A stretch of 64,000 nt of DNA, taken from Pohlia nutans (taxonomy: Eukaryota; Streptophyta; Bryopsida; Bryales; Mniaceae). The DNA is taken from the NCBI GenBank assembly GCA_022496805.1, contig CM040088.1, positions 16,771,001 to 16,835,000 on the forward strand, in the 5' to 3' direction. The notes beneath the pieces were generated by a model that searched no databases, was not told the DNA's origin, and was given only the letters and a program-made list of their open reading frames with translations. Positions within the stretch are counted from its first letter, which is position 1; each line of letters starts with the position of its first letter. Positions 21,952-35,147 of the stretch are shown here, one piece after another. The translations under genes and the position numbers were made by a program.

Positions 21952-23234
21952 CCCCTAACTGAGCGTTTATTTTTTGGACAATGTATAGATTTCATTCACG
22001 TTTTTTCATTTGTCAGGCACTTTTTGTAGTGTGGATATTTTACTATAGATTTTATGGGAAGTTAGCTTCATGCATGTGTGAACCGATTAGAAAGGAGATG
22101 ATTTGTGAAACTTTTATGCCTCATTTCATGTTGCAGTGATTCATCAAAAATTTCTAAGATCATAGTTCAAAATAGTTCAATAGTGCACTTGAAAAAATCA
22201 ACTCATAAAATTAAGCAACCCAAAAATCTCCAAAAATCACAACACTTAGAGTATTACATTTCAACCAATCATAACAAATTTCATCTACAAATTGTCAATA
22301 TCTTGTTCGTAATTGAGTTACAAAATAATTTTGAATTTGAAGTTTCAAAATTTATACAAAAATATTGGTGATAGCAATCATAGATCTAACCGCATGGATA
22401 TAATCTAAAATTCATAATGTAAAACTTTTATTCATACATCAAGGTCAAAATATCCCTCTTAGTTGCATTTTATAATGCATCTTTGCAAAAGTGCCCAATT
22501 CGGAGAGGATTGTGGGCATTTAGGATTTAACTGTTGCAACGTCACTAAAACATACATAAATAATTATTGAAGATGAAGTTTTCAATTTTCTTTGTGAGAC
22601 TTTGTTAAACATCATGTCTTTTGTTTTATTAACAAAAAGCAATTTACAGAAAAATAGAATTTTAATGTTGGTTCACTTTACCATGCTTTCACCCATCAAT
22701 GAAAGATGCATTATAAAATGCAACTAAGAGGGATATTTTGACCTTGATGTATGAATAAAAGTTTTACATTATGAATTTTAGATTATATCCATGCGGTTAG
22801 ATCTATGATTGCTATCACCAATATTTTTGTATAAATTTTGAAACTTCAAATTCAAAATTATTTTGTAACTCAATTACGAACAAGATATTGACAATTTGTA
22901 GATGAAATTTGTTATGATTGGTTGAAATGTAATACTCTAAGTGTTGTGATTTTTGGAGATTTTTGGGTTGCTTAATTTTATGAGTTGATTTTTTCAAGTG
23001 CACTATTGAACTATTTTGAACTATGATCTTAGAAATTTTTGATGAATCACTGCAACATGAAATGAGGCATAAAAGTTTCACAAATCATCTCCTTTCTAAT
23101 CGGTTCACACATGCATGAAGCTAACTTCCCATAAAATCTATAGTAAAATATCCACACTACAAAAAGTGCCTGACAAATGAAAAAACGTGAATGAAATCTA
23201 TACATTGTCCAAAAAATAAACGCTCAGTTAGGGG
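21952..23234. mobile_element. 1283-bp TTAA-flanked foldback element with 533-bp arms
   Basis: TTAA lies at 21948-21951 and 23235-23238. The left arm (21952-22484) and right arm (22702-23234) are each exactly 533 bp and inverted copies of each other. I compared several hundred bases without finding a mismatch, and the 88-residue frames inside them (22105-22371 + and 22815-23081 -) are identical. The loop is 217 bp (22485-22701). The ends are CCCCTAACTGAGCG. The near-perfect identity means recent formation or ongoing conversion. Read-through transcripts would fold into a very long double-stranded RNA. The identical frames are Lys/Ser/Asn-rich with no motif and are probably not genes. Confidence 0.85.
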
Positions 23235-23380
23235 TTAAAATTGAAAAAGTGTTTCAAACCAAATTGAAAAGTTGATATAAAACAAGCTAAGAATGCATCA
23301 AATATTTATTCTTTTCGAGATTTTTTTTCTTTGGAGCTCTCAAATGCACAACGGATTTAAAAAATATAAAATTTATATTC

Positions 23381-23460
23381 ACTCCCTCTGTCCCATAAAA
23401 AGATGAAAACTACTCTGGTGCATAGTAGTTTTCATCATCTTTCTATGGAATGGAGGGAGT
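23381..23460. mobile_element. 80-bp Stowaway-like hairpin element
   Basis: ACTCCCTCTGTCCCATAAAA at the left and its imperfect inverse ending TGGAGGGAGT form a hairpin with internal arms GATGAAAACTACT/AGTAGTTTTCATC. CTCCCTC(C/T)GTCCCA is the standard Stowaway terminus. The TA target is not perfect here. Confidence 0.7.
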
Positions 23461-23917
23461 ATGATTTGGTTCATCAAATTTGCTCCCGAAATTGGATTTA
23501 GACATCTATTTTCGAGCTTTACTTTTAATAATTTTTTAATGATTCTTATTTTGAAACTCTGGATTTGAGTACTTATAGGAACAACAAAGGGTACAATGAA
23601 ATTAGAACCAATAGAAAACAAAATTTGATACTCTTTTATAGCCTTTGATAAAAAACATTGTAATTTCAATAGGGTGGATCAACTTTTTGGTACACAATAC
23701 CATGCCTTTGCATCTTGATGTAAATGCTTTATCACTTCAACAAAGATTCCAACTACCCCATTACATTCTATAATAGTAGGGTTTTGCACCCCCTACTGCT
23801 TTGTTTGATTTTTCTTAATACAATAACTTTCTTTAGCACTTGAGTGAAAGATGACAATTGCAGTTATATGAGGGAATTTAGTAGGAATCAAAGAAGTAAG
23901 ACAAACTTAACCCTTAA

Positions 23918-24464
23918 CCCCTAAATGCCCAAGCATCCAAATAGTGGATGGTGGTTGGTCAAATTCAATTTCAACCTTAAAAATGATTATTTTTGCTTTC
24001 AAGTTCAACTAAGAAAATGAAGCTTATCAAGCCTAGTTTCTACTTCATCTTGTAGATCTGAAAAAATCATAATATTAAGTATTTTATTGCACTTGCAATG
24101 TTAAGAGGTCATAATCCAAACTACACTAGGAAGCATATATCATTATCAAATTTCCAAATTTAGAAAATACAATTTGAATTGAATTTTCCTATATGGTCCT
24201 TTATTGTAACTTGAACCTTTTATAATTTTTTCTGGTTGTTTGGAACAATTTTGTAATTTATATGAATTTCTTTGTGTATTTTAGTTCAATAATCATATTA
24301 AATTTATAACACATTAAAAAAAATTGAAAAATTGAGGACCAATAGGAAACATATGTTTACATTTATTAAAAATATTTCAAAAAGTATCTGAAAAGCTATT
24401 GATGAGCAAACTCCATACGAAAGTGTTGTTTGACTTTTCTGTGAATGCCCTGGGCATTTAGGGG
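23918..24464. mobile_element. 547-bp TTAA-flanked element (CCCCTAAATGCCC ends)
   Basis: TTAA is at 23914-23917 and 24465-24468. The left end CCCCTAAATGCCCAAGCATC is mirrored by the right end GCCCTGGGCATTTAGGGG, giving inverted termini of about 14 bp. The interior is AT-rich and non-coding. The CCCCTAA start is shared with the 1283-bp foldback, so they are probably relatives. Confidence 0.7.
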
Positions 24465-24468
24465 TTAA

Positions 24469-25004
24469 GCGTGCAAGGAGCCATGTGGGGCCATGTTTGA
24501 TCATTTTTCAATCAAACGTTGATTTTCACCTAGTTCTTAATTTCAAATGAAAATGGCCTCAACTAAGAAAGTGTAGGAGCTATCTTCTACTTTCTAATCC
24601 AATTTAAGGTTCTTCAAAAATTATTAAAATTGCGTTATTTACAACATTTCAAAGCTCAGAGCCTTATAATTCCAATATACACTGCAGAAAATGCTTTTCA
24701 ATCGAATTTCTTTTTACATAGCTCAAGAAGTATGCCAACTACACCTTGTTGTTCATCACTATTATTTTCATTTTTCCTAAAATTTTCATACTATTTTAGG
24801 CATTTTTGTAATTATTATGGCTATTAGCAGAGAAAAACTTTGAAAAATCTTATAAAAATAATTCGTTTTTGTTTAAATAGTTATGAAAATATCAGTGTAA
24901 ATTGCTTTAAGAATAAATTATATAAAAAAAGTACTAGAAAGTAAAATACAATTTAAAATGTGAGAAATTAATGAGGTTTGACCAGGTAAATGTAGTGTGG
25001 ACGT
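24469..25004. other. Spacer between TTAA elements
   Basis: AT-rich DNA, no gene. Short text such as 'aactaagaaa(a/g)tg' is shared with the interior of the previous element, so this may be an older diverged copy. Confidence 0.3.
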
Positions 25005-25008
25005 TTAA

Positions 25009-25575
25009 CCCCTAAAGGACCACAGCTATGTTCCTCTCCAAACACTCCAAAGTACCCCATCTCATAAGAAGACAAATAGTTTTTGATCTATGACCTTTTT
25101 GACCAATCCAACCGTAGGATATTTCAAGCAACTTGATTTTATTACAACCTGCAAATTTTCAACCGTTCAGGGTTCTTCAATAGTAAGATTATAAGCTTCA
25201 AAGTTGGTTGCACCTTTTTTTTGGGCATGCTGCCCATATTTGAAACTTTCTGAAAATGCCGAAAATGCAAAGTTTAGTCTCAAATTTGGTAAAATGAATT
25301 TGGCAATTGTGTGCATGAGGGTGTTAGTTCATTGTGTGCAAAAATTCAGATGCATAGCTCATTGTATGAAAATTTTCAGGAGCCGCCCGTAGTTAGGTTT
25401 TTCACTTTTGCATGATTTTATCTTTTGATTTATACATCACTTACATACGCAAATTACCATCCCATCTTCGTTGCAAAGAGTAGAATCACCACAAAAAATC
25501 TCAAGAATTGAGGATCAATACTCATTCCAGAATGAGCTGACCGAACTTGGAAAATCAGCCTTGGTCCTTGAGGGG
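25009..25575. mobile_element. 567-bp TTAA-flanked element (CCCCTAAAGGACC ends)
   Basis: TTAA is at 25005-25008 and 25576-25579. CCCCTAAAGGACCACAG at the left is mirrored by CTTGGTCCTTGAGGGG at the right. Non-coding; the chance frame 25204-25392 lies inside it. Confidence 0.7.
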
Positions 25576-25934
25576 TTAAGGGTTAAGATGTGAAAACAAA
25601 GTGCATCCAAGAGCATCAAAAAGAATCTTGGAAATTTTAATAAGGGTACAAAGTCTAGGGCTTAACAATGTTATGCTCTCCAACTCTAAATCCCCCTTCA
25701 ATTTAAATGCAAACACTATTCACCCATGGGCCCCATTTTTTGAAATTTCTATTTTGGATACCCTAGAGTCTTTTTTTGGCAATTTTTTTTCACCCCAAAT
25801 TAGTCTAAGAGGACCCCCTCGGGAATTTTAAACCCTTGGTTATTTTTTAAGGTGGGCTCCAACATGCACAAAATAGGGGGCAATCTTTGTCCTCTTGCAT
25901 TAACGTCGAGGAGGGATTTAGAGTCGGGGTGTTA

Positions 25935-26237
25935 GAACATGGCCACCCATGCCCTCCCAAAGTCTCTCACGTTCAAGAAGTAGATGAAAAGTGCCAAGGG
26001 CCCTTCAAAAATACCTCTTGACTCTCAATCCTAGCGTGTTAGAAATTGGGCCTTCAAATCACTATTTAGTTGACTATATCCTCACATTCTACTTGTGATT
26101 GGTCCATTGACTATTTGATGCGCACTTTTGATATGTGAAGGACGTGCAAGGGTGGGGGAGTGTGAGTGCAAGGGCCCTTCAAATGTAGATGAATAATTTC
26201 AGCGAGTTAGTCCTAGCATGCATGGGTGGGAATGCTC
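25935..26237. mobile_element. 303-bp Tourist-like element
   Basis: TTA flanks both sides (25932-25934 and 26238-26240). The ends GAACATGGCCACCCATGC and, inverted from the right, GAGCATTCCCACCCATGCAT are matching terminal repeats. This is the same class as 13326-13640 but a different family. Confidence 0.7.
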
Positions 26238-26240
26238 TTA

Positions 26241-27207
26241 TGCTAGTTCAAGAACAGGGTCAACACATTTGCGTGGAATATTTGATTTTTTCAAAAAATA
26301 AGGACAGTACCGAAGGATGGAATATTCACGAATATTATTCAATATCTTCTTTCTCACTATAAAAAGACTTTTGAAAAAACAATTTCCCAAAACATTTGAC
26401 GTTTACTTGTTGAAAGATTTTCTGCCGACCCTCCCTTATACCTGTGGTAGACGCCATTTTAAAAAATTGGAAAAAAAAATCCAGTTCACCCAGTTCCGGT
26501 TTTAGTGACAACTCCCAACGAACGGGAGTGTCAGCCTGTCTAGATTCGTGTACCTTGTTGTAAGTAGAAAAAGTGAGACTACACAAGTCGTCCTACAGTA
26601 TCATAGTAATGATGAGAAGACCTTTGAGAGATTCTCGTAGCAGGACCACGAAAAGAACAGAAAAAAGCCAAAAGTGCCAATACATTGAATGCGTCTGCAT
26701 TGTTACATAACAATAATAAGGGGCAAACGGTCTCTACAAAAGCAACAGTACTACACCATCACACTTTGAAACAAGCCGGTCTCCAGAGCTGCGAACGGTG
26801 ACTTTAAAAACTGTCATTCAACAATGAATACCCACAAACAAAAACTTGACTGGAACGGGATGAAAGAATGGAGAGTTGACCGATACTCGCCAGTTACAAC
26901 TATATTTAGCATGGCCTCTTTGTGATAAGTGGCAAGCTCACTGCAACATCTCCACCTTCATGTTCTAGTTAACAAGGGGAATGAAGCACAAGAATGTCCA
27001 TCGTATATACTGGATGTAGCTAATATCCCGACTTACGGTAATGAAGCAACTCGTTCACCTTCATCAAAAAATAAGTTGAGGCAGCCTCCTTCATGTACTA
27101 GAGAATAAACTTATTGAGGAGTGACCACCTTGCACTAATGAGACTTCATGTTGTGAAAGCGAAGTGATTGCTTAAAACCTTGACATATGGAAGTAGTGGA
27201 AAAACCT
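26241..27207 (-). other. Spacer and probable 3' UTR of the RETICULATA-related gene
   Basis: The proximal few hundred bases next to 27208 are probably the 3' UTR of the minus-strand gene; its end is not defined by a clear signal. The 62- and 83-codon frames at 26317-26586 overlap on opposite strands and are not convincing. Confidence 0.35.
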
Positions 27208-30200
27208 CTAAGCAGGCGTAACTCCAGTGGAACCTTCGATGGCAGCAGCAGCATGTTCAATGGCTGAATGAGGTGCAGCACTGCTGTCTTTCTGTACTCC
27301 AACCCAACGTGCATAATCCACCCACCTACACATACACATCCAGAAATTAGGACCAGCAGAAAAAGTGGTGATGACTAAAGCTGATAAAGTGGAATGCAAT
27401 GAGAGTTTAAAGGAGAAGGATGAGAAGAAGTCATACATTAATGAACCAAGGAACGTGTTTCCAGTACGAACAGCGAAACTCATGATACTGAGAAGCAACT
27501 TCTGCTTGTGCAACATTGGCTCCAATATGCGCTGCTCAACAACTCCTGCCAGAATTTGATAACTGCAACAAAATCCAACCGGTAGTAAGATTACTTATCT
27601 AGAACCAACTCCATTTTACAGCACTGAATTGGGGAGTACTTCAGTGGCAGTGTATATTTCCTGAGTAAGTACTCATCACCTTTTGTGAATAACTCAAAAG
27701 ATTTTGAATTCCCATCCCTTATTCTTGACCTAGTAATAGCAAAACAGTCAATCCATCTACGATAAAGTGGTATTAAAGGTCAGGAGCTGTACCGCAAATT
27801 ACTGGAGACAGCCATGTATACTCCATAAGCTAAGCTGGTTTGAAGAATTGGAATATCTTCTGCTTCTCCCTCAAAGTTCTTGTCAAGCTTGCTACGAACT
27901 GCAATTAAGGCATTCGTAGATGCTGTTCCAACCTGCACAAAAAGTCCACATTTTCTAATTAGATCACCCTGATTAGTGACTGAATTATATGCATACAGTA
28001 AAAAGTAAGCCTATTGCTAACACGGGGTTAATTTTTCATATCAGAATTTGATATTTCAGCGCAATTGCGGAAAAGTAACTAAATAAGTGTAGCGATGTGT
28101 TAGTTTCAAATAACAAACCAAGAAACAGACATTATGTGAGACTCTTAGTTCACAACATACCAGTGAGGCTGTGGTACCGACAGCCAATAACTTCGATCCG
28201 TTCCTCTGCAAAAGTAGGGTAATTTTCTCAGTACATGAAATGATAAACCTCAACAAAACTCTACTTAACACTCTCAAAACCTGAAGCTATCCAGGCTATC
28301 ATACCTATCCAGACAATCATAACCATCCAGGCAAGGCAGAGGCTTACCACAATAGCGCCAACACGCTGCATGAGTGTGAAGGTTTGACCTGTAAGTGCAA
28401 CCTGCAAATAATAGACGAACCAAACTAAGTATCGCAAATTAGGGTAATGCCTAAATAGGTTAGGTCAACACTAAGAACAACACATGTGATACCTGCCTAA
28501 CAGCTCAAGGTCTTGGGTAGATCAAGTGTACAGAAGATGGTATAAATTTCGTCATTGCATGACAAACATGTGAAAACTTAAAAAGTATACGAAGGAAATA
28601 TCACCTGGAAAGCATTATCAGGACAGTTGTAAAAGAACTTAGCAAGCCCTCCTGCGCCTGCCGTCAGTCTAGGACGTAACGACACTGTGGGGGCAGGTAG
28701 CCACACTAGCATAAAATCAGCAATCAGGGCCATTACCTATTCCACCCAAGAAAAATAAACCAAAATCAGCGCGTCATTTGTGACCTCCTGCAATGTTTCA
28801 TCAACCTGTAATTCTATTCACTCCATATTTCAGAATGAGAATCAGATAACAAATTACTCCCAAATATGCACAACTTCTCAAAAGATACCAGAAGACAACG
28901 TCGTAAATGTCAGTAAATGGAAAAAGTTAAAGCAAGAGGGGAAGACTTCAGTAAAAAAAACAAGAGTTGAAAAAGATGAACATACCACATCCGCAATGAC
29001 AAAGTCCAGCTCCTTAGAGAAGTTCTCTTTTCGCTTCTCCAGTTCAGCAGCTGTCTGCAGATTCGTACCCAAACAGAGAACATAATTAGAAATCCATCAC
29101 AAATTAAAAGTATGTTTCTTCCTGTAAGCAACAAGTCATGACTCATCCTAACGACGAGGAAAAACGGCAAAAACTTAACACTACTGAAGCATCCTGCTCA
29201 GATTACGACGCATAATTCGAGCCGGAAAGACCTCAAATGCCTAAGAATCTTCTCCGCCTAAAATAAGACAGCTGTTGCGACTTAGTCTGTCAATCATCAC
29301 ATCGCCTCCAACGACACTGTTTTGGGCTAATTATCGCCAAATTGCTACATAAAATTTAGACTGGCTAATTGATACAAAGAATTTTTTTTTAAAAGAAAAG
29401 GGAATAATAACCAGATTTCTACATGGATTCAAGACGTGTAGCCTCTTTAAACCTAGGTATCAACTAGATATTGCCTAAGTAGCACCTAGGTAGCACATGT
29501 GTATTACCCTGATATTACCTATGTATTAATATGAAAAGAGCATCCAAGGAGCCTGATTGCTCTTCAAGCCAAGGAAATGTAACAAAAATGCTAAACTGTC
29601 TCCTGACAAAAAAAATCACTGGGGTACTCCTTTCTTCAAGAGAAAAAGCACAACTTTCTACTGAAGCACTCGGTATCAAGCATACTGAGAAGAATGCTAC
29701 GATGCAATAAGAACTCCCCTTGGAAATAACGAAATCAGAAGCAACAGGAAAGGGAATGTGACGACCTTAGTAAAGATGCCGACGCCACATTCGATCCCAA
29801 CTTTGGTCATGAACAAATCATCAGCAAGGAGACGCTCCTTAAACCCCGCGAAATTAAGCAACCAGCCCAAGAACTTAGAGTCTTGGAGCTCAAAGAATTT
29901 CTTCACGATGCCGCCCGTGATGCGTCCCTCCTGGATCGCCGTGGCGAGATCAGCCGGCAAATTCTCCAGAGTCTTCCCCAGCCCAGACAACACCATGAGC
30001 GCCTCATCACGGTTCTTGCCCTTGCCTTCCTCTTCGCCTTCTCCATCTCCACCGTAACCCTTCACTCCACTGCCCCCGTTATCATCCCCACCTCCACTGG
30101 CAGCCTCTAACGCATTCCCCCGCAACCGCCTCCTGTAACTCACGGATTTCTTCACAATAGGCGACCCCCAATGCCCCAACCCCTGCACCTGCTGTTGCTG

Positions 30201-30326
30201 TTGCTGCTGCTTCCCAAAGCTCATCACACAAACTCTTCCCGAGCTTCTACTCTTACCGGCATCTTGGAACGCCAAAGCTCCGAAGCTACTCGCTGCCTGC
30301 ACCGAAGCGCCAACTCGGAGCGCCAT
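27208..30326 (-). CDS. RER: RETICULATA-related plastid envelope protein (eight exons)
   Basis: Exons in transcript order are 29766-30326, 28986-29054, 28605-28736, 28348-28401, 28161-28205, 27793-27932, 27437-27562 and 27208-27325. All have GT-AG borders, and phases agree to give 414 residues. The family (RETICULATA/LCD1, DUF3411) consists of plastid-envelope membrane proteins affecting leaf-cell and chloroplast development. Residues 1-40 look like a transit peptide (Ala/Ser/Arg-rich), then a poly-Gln run and an acidic/Gly linker. The conserved part starts at LENLPADLATAIQEGRITGG and continues through FKERLLADDLFMTKVGIECG, LDFVIADVVMALIADFMLVW, APTVSLRPRLTAGAGG, the VGTASTNALIAVRSKLDKNF segment, SLAYGVYMAVSSNLRYQILA and TGNTFLGSLMWVDYARWVGV. 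Several hydrophobic segments suit a multi-pass membrane protein. I chose the ATG at 30326 because it starts a typical transit peptide; an in-frame ATG at 30431 would add 35 residues. Confidence 0.92.
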
Positions 30327-30431
30327 GGCTGCGAGCAAACACACAAACAAACCAGAAACGAACTTGACACCGGAAAAGCAACCGAAATGGCTGGTCGTCC
30401 AGGCGGCTGGAAAGCCCGACAATGAGAACAC

Positions 30432-33400
30432 CCGCCTCCGAGGGTCTGCATCATGTCTTTAACCTAGACGATACTAAAATTAGTGTAGGAAATTTATTAG
30501 TTGAAAATACAGTAAAATAGGAACGCTCAGCGGTTTGCAGTGCTGCAACATTCATTCGAATGAATGATAAGACTTAAATACAGTGTGCTTTTTCCAGGAT
30601 TCAATGAGCTCACATTACTGGATCTCCGAGGAATCTCGTGCTGTGAGGACAACGTCAGAATGCCGCAATTTCTGGTGCAAAATCCTCCTCTGTTTCATGA
30701 AAATTAGATTTACTAACACATGTATTTTCACATGCTTTGGGATTGTTCACATCCTGCACATGAGGTGTGCACATTAGTTGACGGTGCTGGTTCTTCGAGG
30801 AATTCGTGTAGGTCGAAAATATTTGTAAATTATTCGAAACATCGGAGTGTGGCATGACGAACTTGAATTTGATGAAGTGGATAGCATGCACTTGTGATGT
30901 GAACCAACAATTGGAGATTAGGAAATACGTGGCTATGGTGAGGCCCGGCTTGCCTCTACGAAAAAACGCGGCGACTCGCAAGCAAGGAAGACACAGCGCG
31001 ACAATCGGTACACGCTACAGTTTGACTGTTTCTCGCTTGCTTGAAAGTTTTTTTTTTTCTGAGACAAATGGTGCGATTTATTCCATTGCAAAGAGATAAA
31101 AAAACACCGCCGCGAACCAGGCCTTGCTTGAAAGTTTTCGAATTAAGTTACTACTGTAAGCTTACCTCCGTCCAGAATCACCATGCTTCATAGTCCATTT
31201 GACTGAAAGGCTCTAGCTAGGGTTTCATCGTCCCCCTGGCTCTCGTGCTGCTTGCCACTGAATGTGAACGGCCATTGATTTTCGTTCACGGTTGTTGCGA
31301 GACATGTGTCTCTAGAAGCACATTCTAACACATTTCATGCTGTTAACGAATCGAGTCTCAAGTAACAACGTTTGCGAGACTATTTCCAGTTGCAAAAAAT
31401 ATATACAGCACGTTCATCGACCTTACCAAACCCTAAGTCAATTAAATCATTTGCCTCACAGTCATTGTGTCATTGCTTCACCGGTTGCTGGTTAACCGGC
31501 CTCTAAGCGTCTAAAACGCTCCTATGGCCATGTGCATCACTGAACAGTTTGCAACGGTGGCATTTTCTCATTTTACCGGCGTTTTCTGATTGCAACACAT
31601 CATTTTAAAGCTCTTGTTCTAAACTACAAGATCAACAGCGGTGTCGATCGTGTCAAACTGAAGTCATTTTCACACAAACAGATGATTTGCAGCAGGGGTC
31701 CAATTCTCCTACAGTACAGAAAATACACAGTGGACAAGGGGCTTGAACAGGGACATCAACATTTTCCTCCAACGTAGATGCAGAGCGAACATGGATTACT
31801 GGTTGCAATAATCTTCCACTCCACTGACCTTCTCATTCCTCAATACCGTTCGTCAGGAGCTGCTGACACAGACGAAGGTCGAAAATGACAAACGTTTGCA
31901 CGATTGCTACAAATTTGCAGAGCAAGATACAACCCGAGACGTGCTGCCATTTTTCTTGCTGCCATTCCCTGCTATGACGTCGAATCTTTTTCCCACCCGC
32001 CTTTCATGAGGCCATCTCTGCATGCCAGCCTGGGGCCTCGTATCATGGCAATATTCACAGCCTCTTCCGCATCTTCGTTGTAAGCATATTTAAAGATTCC
32101 CTTACATGTTTCACCATCTGCTTGCACTACAAGGAGAAGGCGTCGCTTTTCACTCGGTAGGTGAGTCAAACGGCCCCCACTTCCCACTCACTACCGAGAC
32201 ACCCAAGATTTGGTGAGTGTGATTAGTCAATTAGGACAAGTGTGTACAGTGAACTCTAACATTATTCTAAGTGAGAAGCGATGCCTTTGCTAGTAGTGTT
32301 GGGCACTAGTAACTGCTAATGCTACATCATATAGATAAGCCTCATGCGTAGCTCGGTTCGGCTTTCTCTTGCTTGATGCCATCAGGTCAAGCATTTCATT
32401 GGTAGGAAATGTGTCGTTTTTCACTTACTATGAATGAAAAAGGAATGAAACCACACCAGGCACATGAGTTGTTCAATGCTGGTGAGTGGTTTTGGTCACA
32501 AGAAGACATAAATATAAGCATAATATTCTGCCATTGTTCACTATTCCCACGAAATGGGTAATGAAAGACGACAAGTCTTTTACTAGTGTTTTGACCGAGA
32601 CCTTCAAGAAAAATTGTTCACCTTAGCTAGGGCGATGGTGTTGATGAAATCTTTCCAAAGAGAGTCCACCAGTGAATTTTTTTGTGGCTATATATCACCA
32701 ACTTGCTATTTGAAAAATGAGCCTACTATGTTGCTGTAAGAAAATTTGGGTAAAAAGATTAAGTATATCGGCATAATCTTCCCTTATCATTGGTATGTAT
32801 AGCCAACAATTCTATAGAAAGCTATGTATTTGTAATAATTTTTTTTTGTAAATTGCCAAAAAATGCTTTTAATTGTTCAAGTTTAAATTTTTAGATCGTT
32901 GATGGGACTCCCTTGAAAAAATGAAAAAAATAAAAATCATTGGAGTCCACGGCCAGTCCCCTTCCAAGATCATTGATCAATTGCACACGTATTGCGTTTA
33001 CTCATTACATAAAATATGGGTTGTATAAGGCCTCAAGTCCTCTGGAAAGTAGCAAAAGGAGGAGCACCCAAAATAAATAAATAAAACCATGGAAAAAAAT
33101 ACCTTTTCGGGCCTGCTGCAGAGCCAACAGGTGCTACGGGTTTTTATTTTAATTTTAATTTTAAAAAACTATTTTAAAAAAAAATCTGCAATGCCGAGTC
33201 CATTTGGGGGCTTTCTTATCTTTTCTTTTTCTTTTCTTCTTTTTCTTTTTCATGGTACTGTAGTATCTTTACAGGTTCGGCACTCCAAGCCAAATATTTA
33301 CTGAAATGTAGAATCTGACCGTCAGCAGTGAAATTCCAATATAATGAAATTTCGACATTAAGGTCAATACAACTGGGATTCCTTGCTAGATGGTCGTGTT

Positions 33401-35117
33401 GTGAGTGTGACGGCATTCATCACCTAGTTGGAGGCGTGGGTTTGAACCCTCACGCAATTACTGTAAATTTTAGCATGGGTTATCATTGATTTCCAAGAAA
33501 TTCATAATCTCAATTTCCATACTAAATTTTGCCAAACCTATAAAGGTACTATAGTATCAATGCTATTATATCATAGTCTCTTATTTCCGACATAGCAATA
33601 TGTGGTTGACCATGCTCATGAGCACCATGCCTAAAAAGTGGGTATTTTGAAGGGCCTCTTGAAGCCCCATATTTCTTCTAATAGTGTTACTCGTAATCTG
33701 GTCTATACATTAAAGAAGGTAGTTTGTATGTTTGTTTTGTTTTGTGTATAACACTAACATCTTCCGGATCATGGAGCCATTGGTTGCATATTGACCGAAA
33801 GCACTCGACACGAAGGGGTGCATCAAAGTCGTTTCGTAGCTTTTAGACCTATGGTGTAGAAGTTATGGATTTTGAATTGAATTTTGTCACCATAAATTGA
33901 ATTCAATTATGGACTAGGGCTCCGCTTCCCTCCGCACCACCAGTGACGAAGTGAGTATCGAAGTGAAAGGCCATAAAATTGAATAAGACATGCAAGGCTA
34001 GATTCTTTCGTATCATCATCAGGAATTTTGGACCCCACGGATTTTTAACGATTTCAGGGCGTTTATCGTTAAACACTGATTCTGCACGTCATACGTGGAT
34101 TTTGAAGTGTCATTATGATACGGAAGTGACTTGCAATACTAGAATGTCGATGCAGTGTTTTTACAATGATTATGAAAAAGGTGTTGTTTCCGCACGAAAG
34201 TTGTACTTGACGGAATCCGTGCGTTAATCGTGTATCTACATTACATAGCTAATAAGACACGGATAACATGCGATTGTCTTTAATGCGGATCTAGTATCGT
34301 ATACGTATCATATCAACACCTTTTATTATATTCGTGCAATTTCAGCATCTATCATAATGCAAATTATTGTCGTACGACATCCGTGTAGTTATAGTACAAC
34401 ATCCATGTGGATTCATATGAAATCCATTGCCATTCGGTAGCATCAATCAAAACAAAATCAGTTGAGAATTATTTCAAGTTTTTAATTTGAGAATGAGTGA
34501 CTTATATTTCTCCATGTCACTCTCATTCAAGGGTGTTTTCGCACTACACTAGGATGTTATACTTCTCAACAAAAAAAGTTTGTAATGTTCTAAAACTATT
34601 GATTTATTGATGAAATATAATAAATAGGGAAAATACCAAAAATATTTTAATATTTTTTGGAATATTTTGGAATATTTTCAAAATAGTTTATATTATTTTG
34701 GAATACTTTGGAGTATTCCTAGAATCTTCTTAAATATATCCTTACAGTCTAATTTCTCAAAATATTTTTAGATCTTCATTTATAGAATTTAGAAGCAATT
34801 AACATTAACTGATATTTAACTAATTATGGACTATGGTGCTAATTATGGACAAATTCATACAATTTATGACGATGAAACACGTCCAAAATTTGTAGATAAT
34901 GTCCAAAATAAGGTAGCGAAAATTAGAAAACACTTGAATACGAAGAAATTCAAACAAATCATGAACATTTTCATAGAATAGTATCGGTGGCCCGCCAACA
35001 CTTTCTCCACAGAAACCAACTGAAGCCCATTAAAACAATTAATGTAGTGAAAACTAAGGCCAACAAGTCAAAGAAAAGTGTCGGCGGACCTACATCAGTA
35101 TTATTTCTAAACTAAAC
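30432..35117. other. Long intergenic region, no gene supported
   Basis: Bases 30432-30600 are the upstream flank of the RETICULATA-related gene. Between 30600 and 35117 the open frames are 60-110 codons, unconserved-looking and often overlapping. The minus frame 31972-32187 (GIFKYAYNEDAEEAVNIAMI) has a more protein-like composition than the rest but no start context or neighbour to support it. Near 33385-33455 there is a tRNA-like pair, GCTAGATGGTCGTG and GGGTTTGAACCC, which could be an A/B-box remnant of a SINE. Confidence 0.35.
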
Positions 35118-35120
35118 TAT

Positions 35121-35147
35121 ACCCTAAACCCTAAACGCTAAACCCAG
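35121..35147. repeat. Interstitial telomere-like motif
   Basis: CCCTAAACCCTAAACGCTAA followed by ACCC, about three units of the plant telomere repeat with one mismatch. It lies about 230 bp left of the first palindrome of the DUF7869 element. It could be an internal promoter motif or a chance interstitial repeat. Confidence 0.55.

Noticed and set aside
22105..23081. Two identical 88-residue frames on opposite strands
   Set aside because: They are the same sequence in the two arms of the foldback element; identity reflects the inverted repeat, not a duplicated gene.
29758..30425. Plus-strand frames of 75-99 codons opposite the first exon of the RETICULATA-related gene
   Set aside because: Antisense shadows of a GC-rich coding exon with clear family identity on the minus strand.
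32285..32300. gctagtagtg as a CACTA right end
   Set aside because: It lies left of the only recognised CACTA left end and no matching left end was found upstream of it.
33385..33455. tRNA gene or tRNA-derived SINE (GGTTTGAACCC B-box-like motif)
   Set aside because: No cloverleaf could be folded by eye and no repeat partner was seen in the window; kept only as a note.
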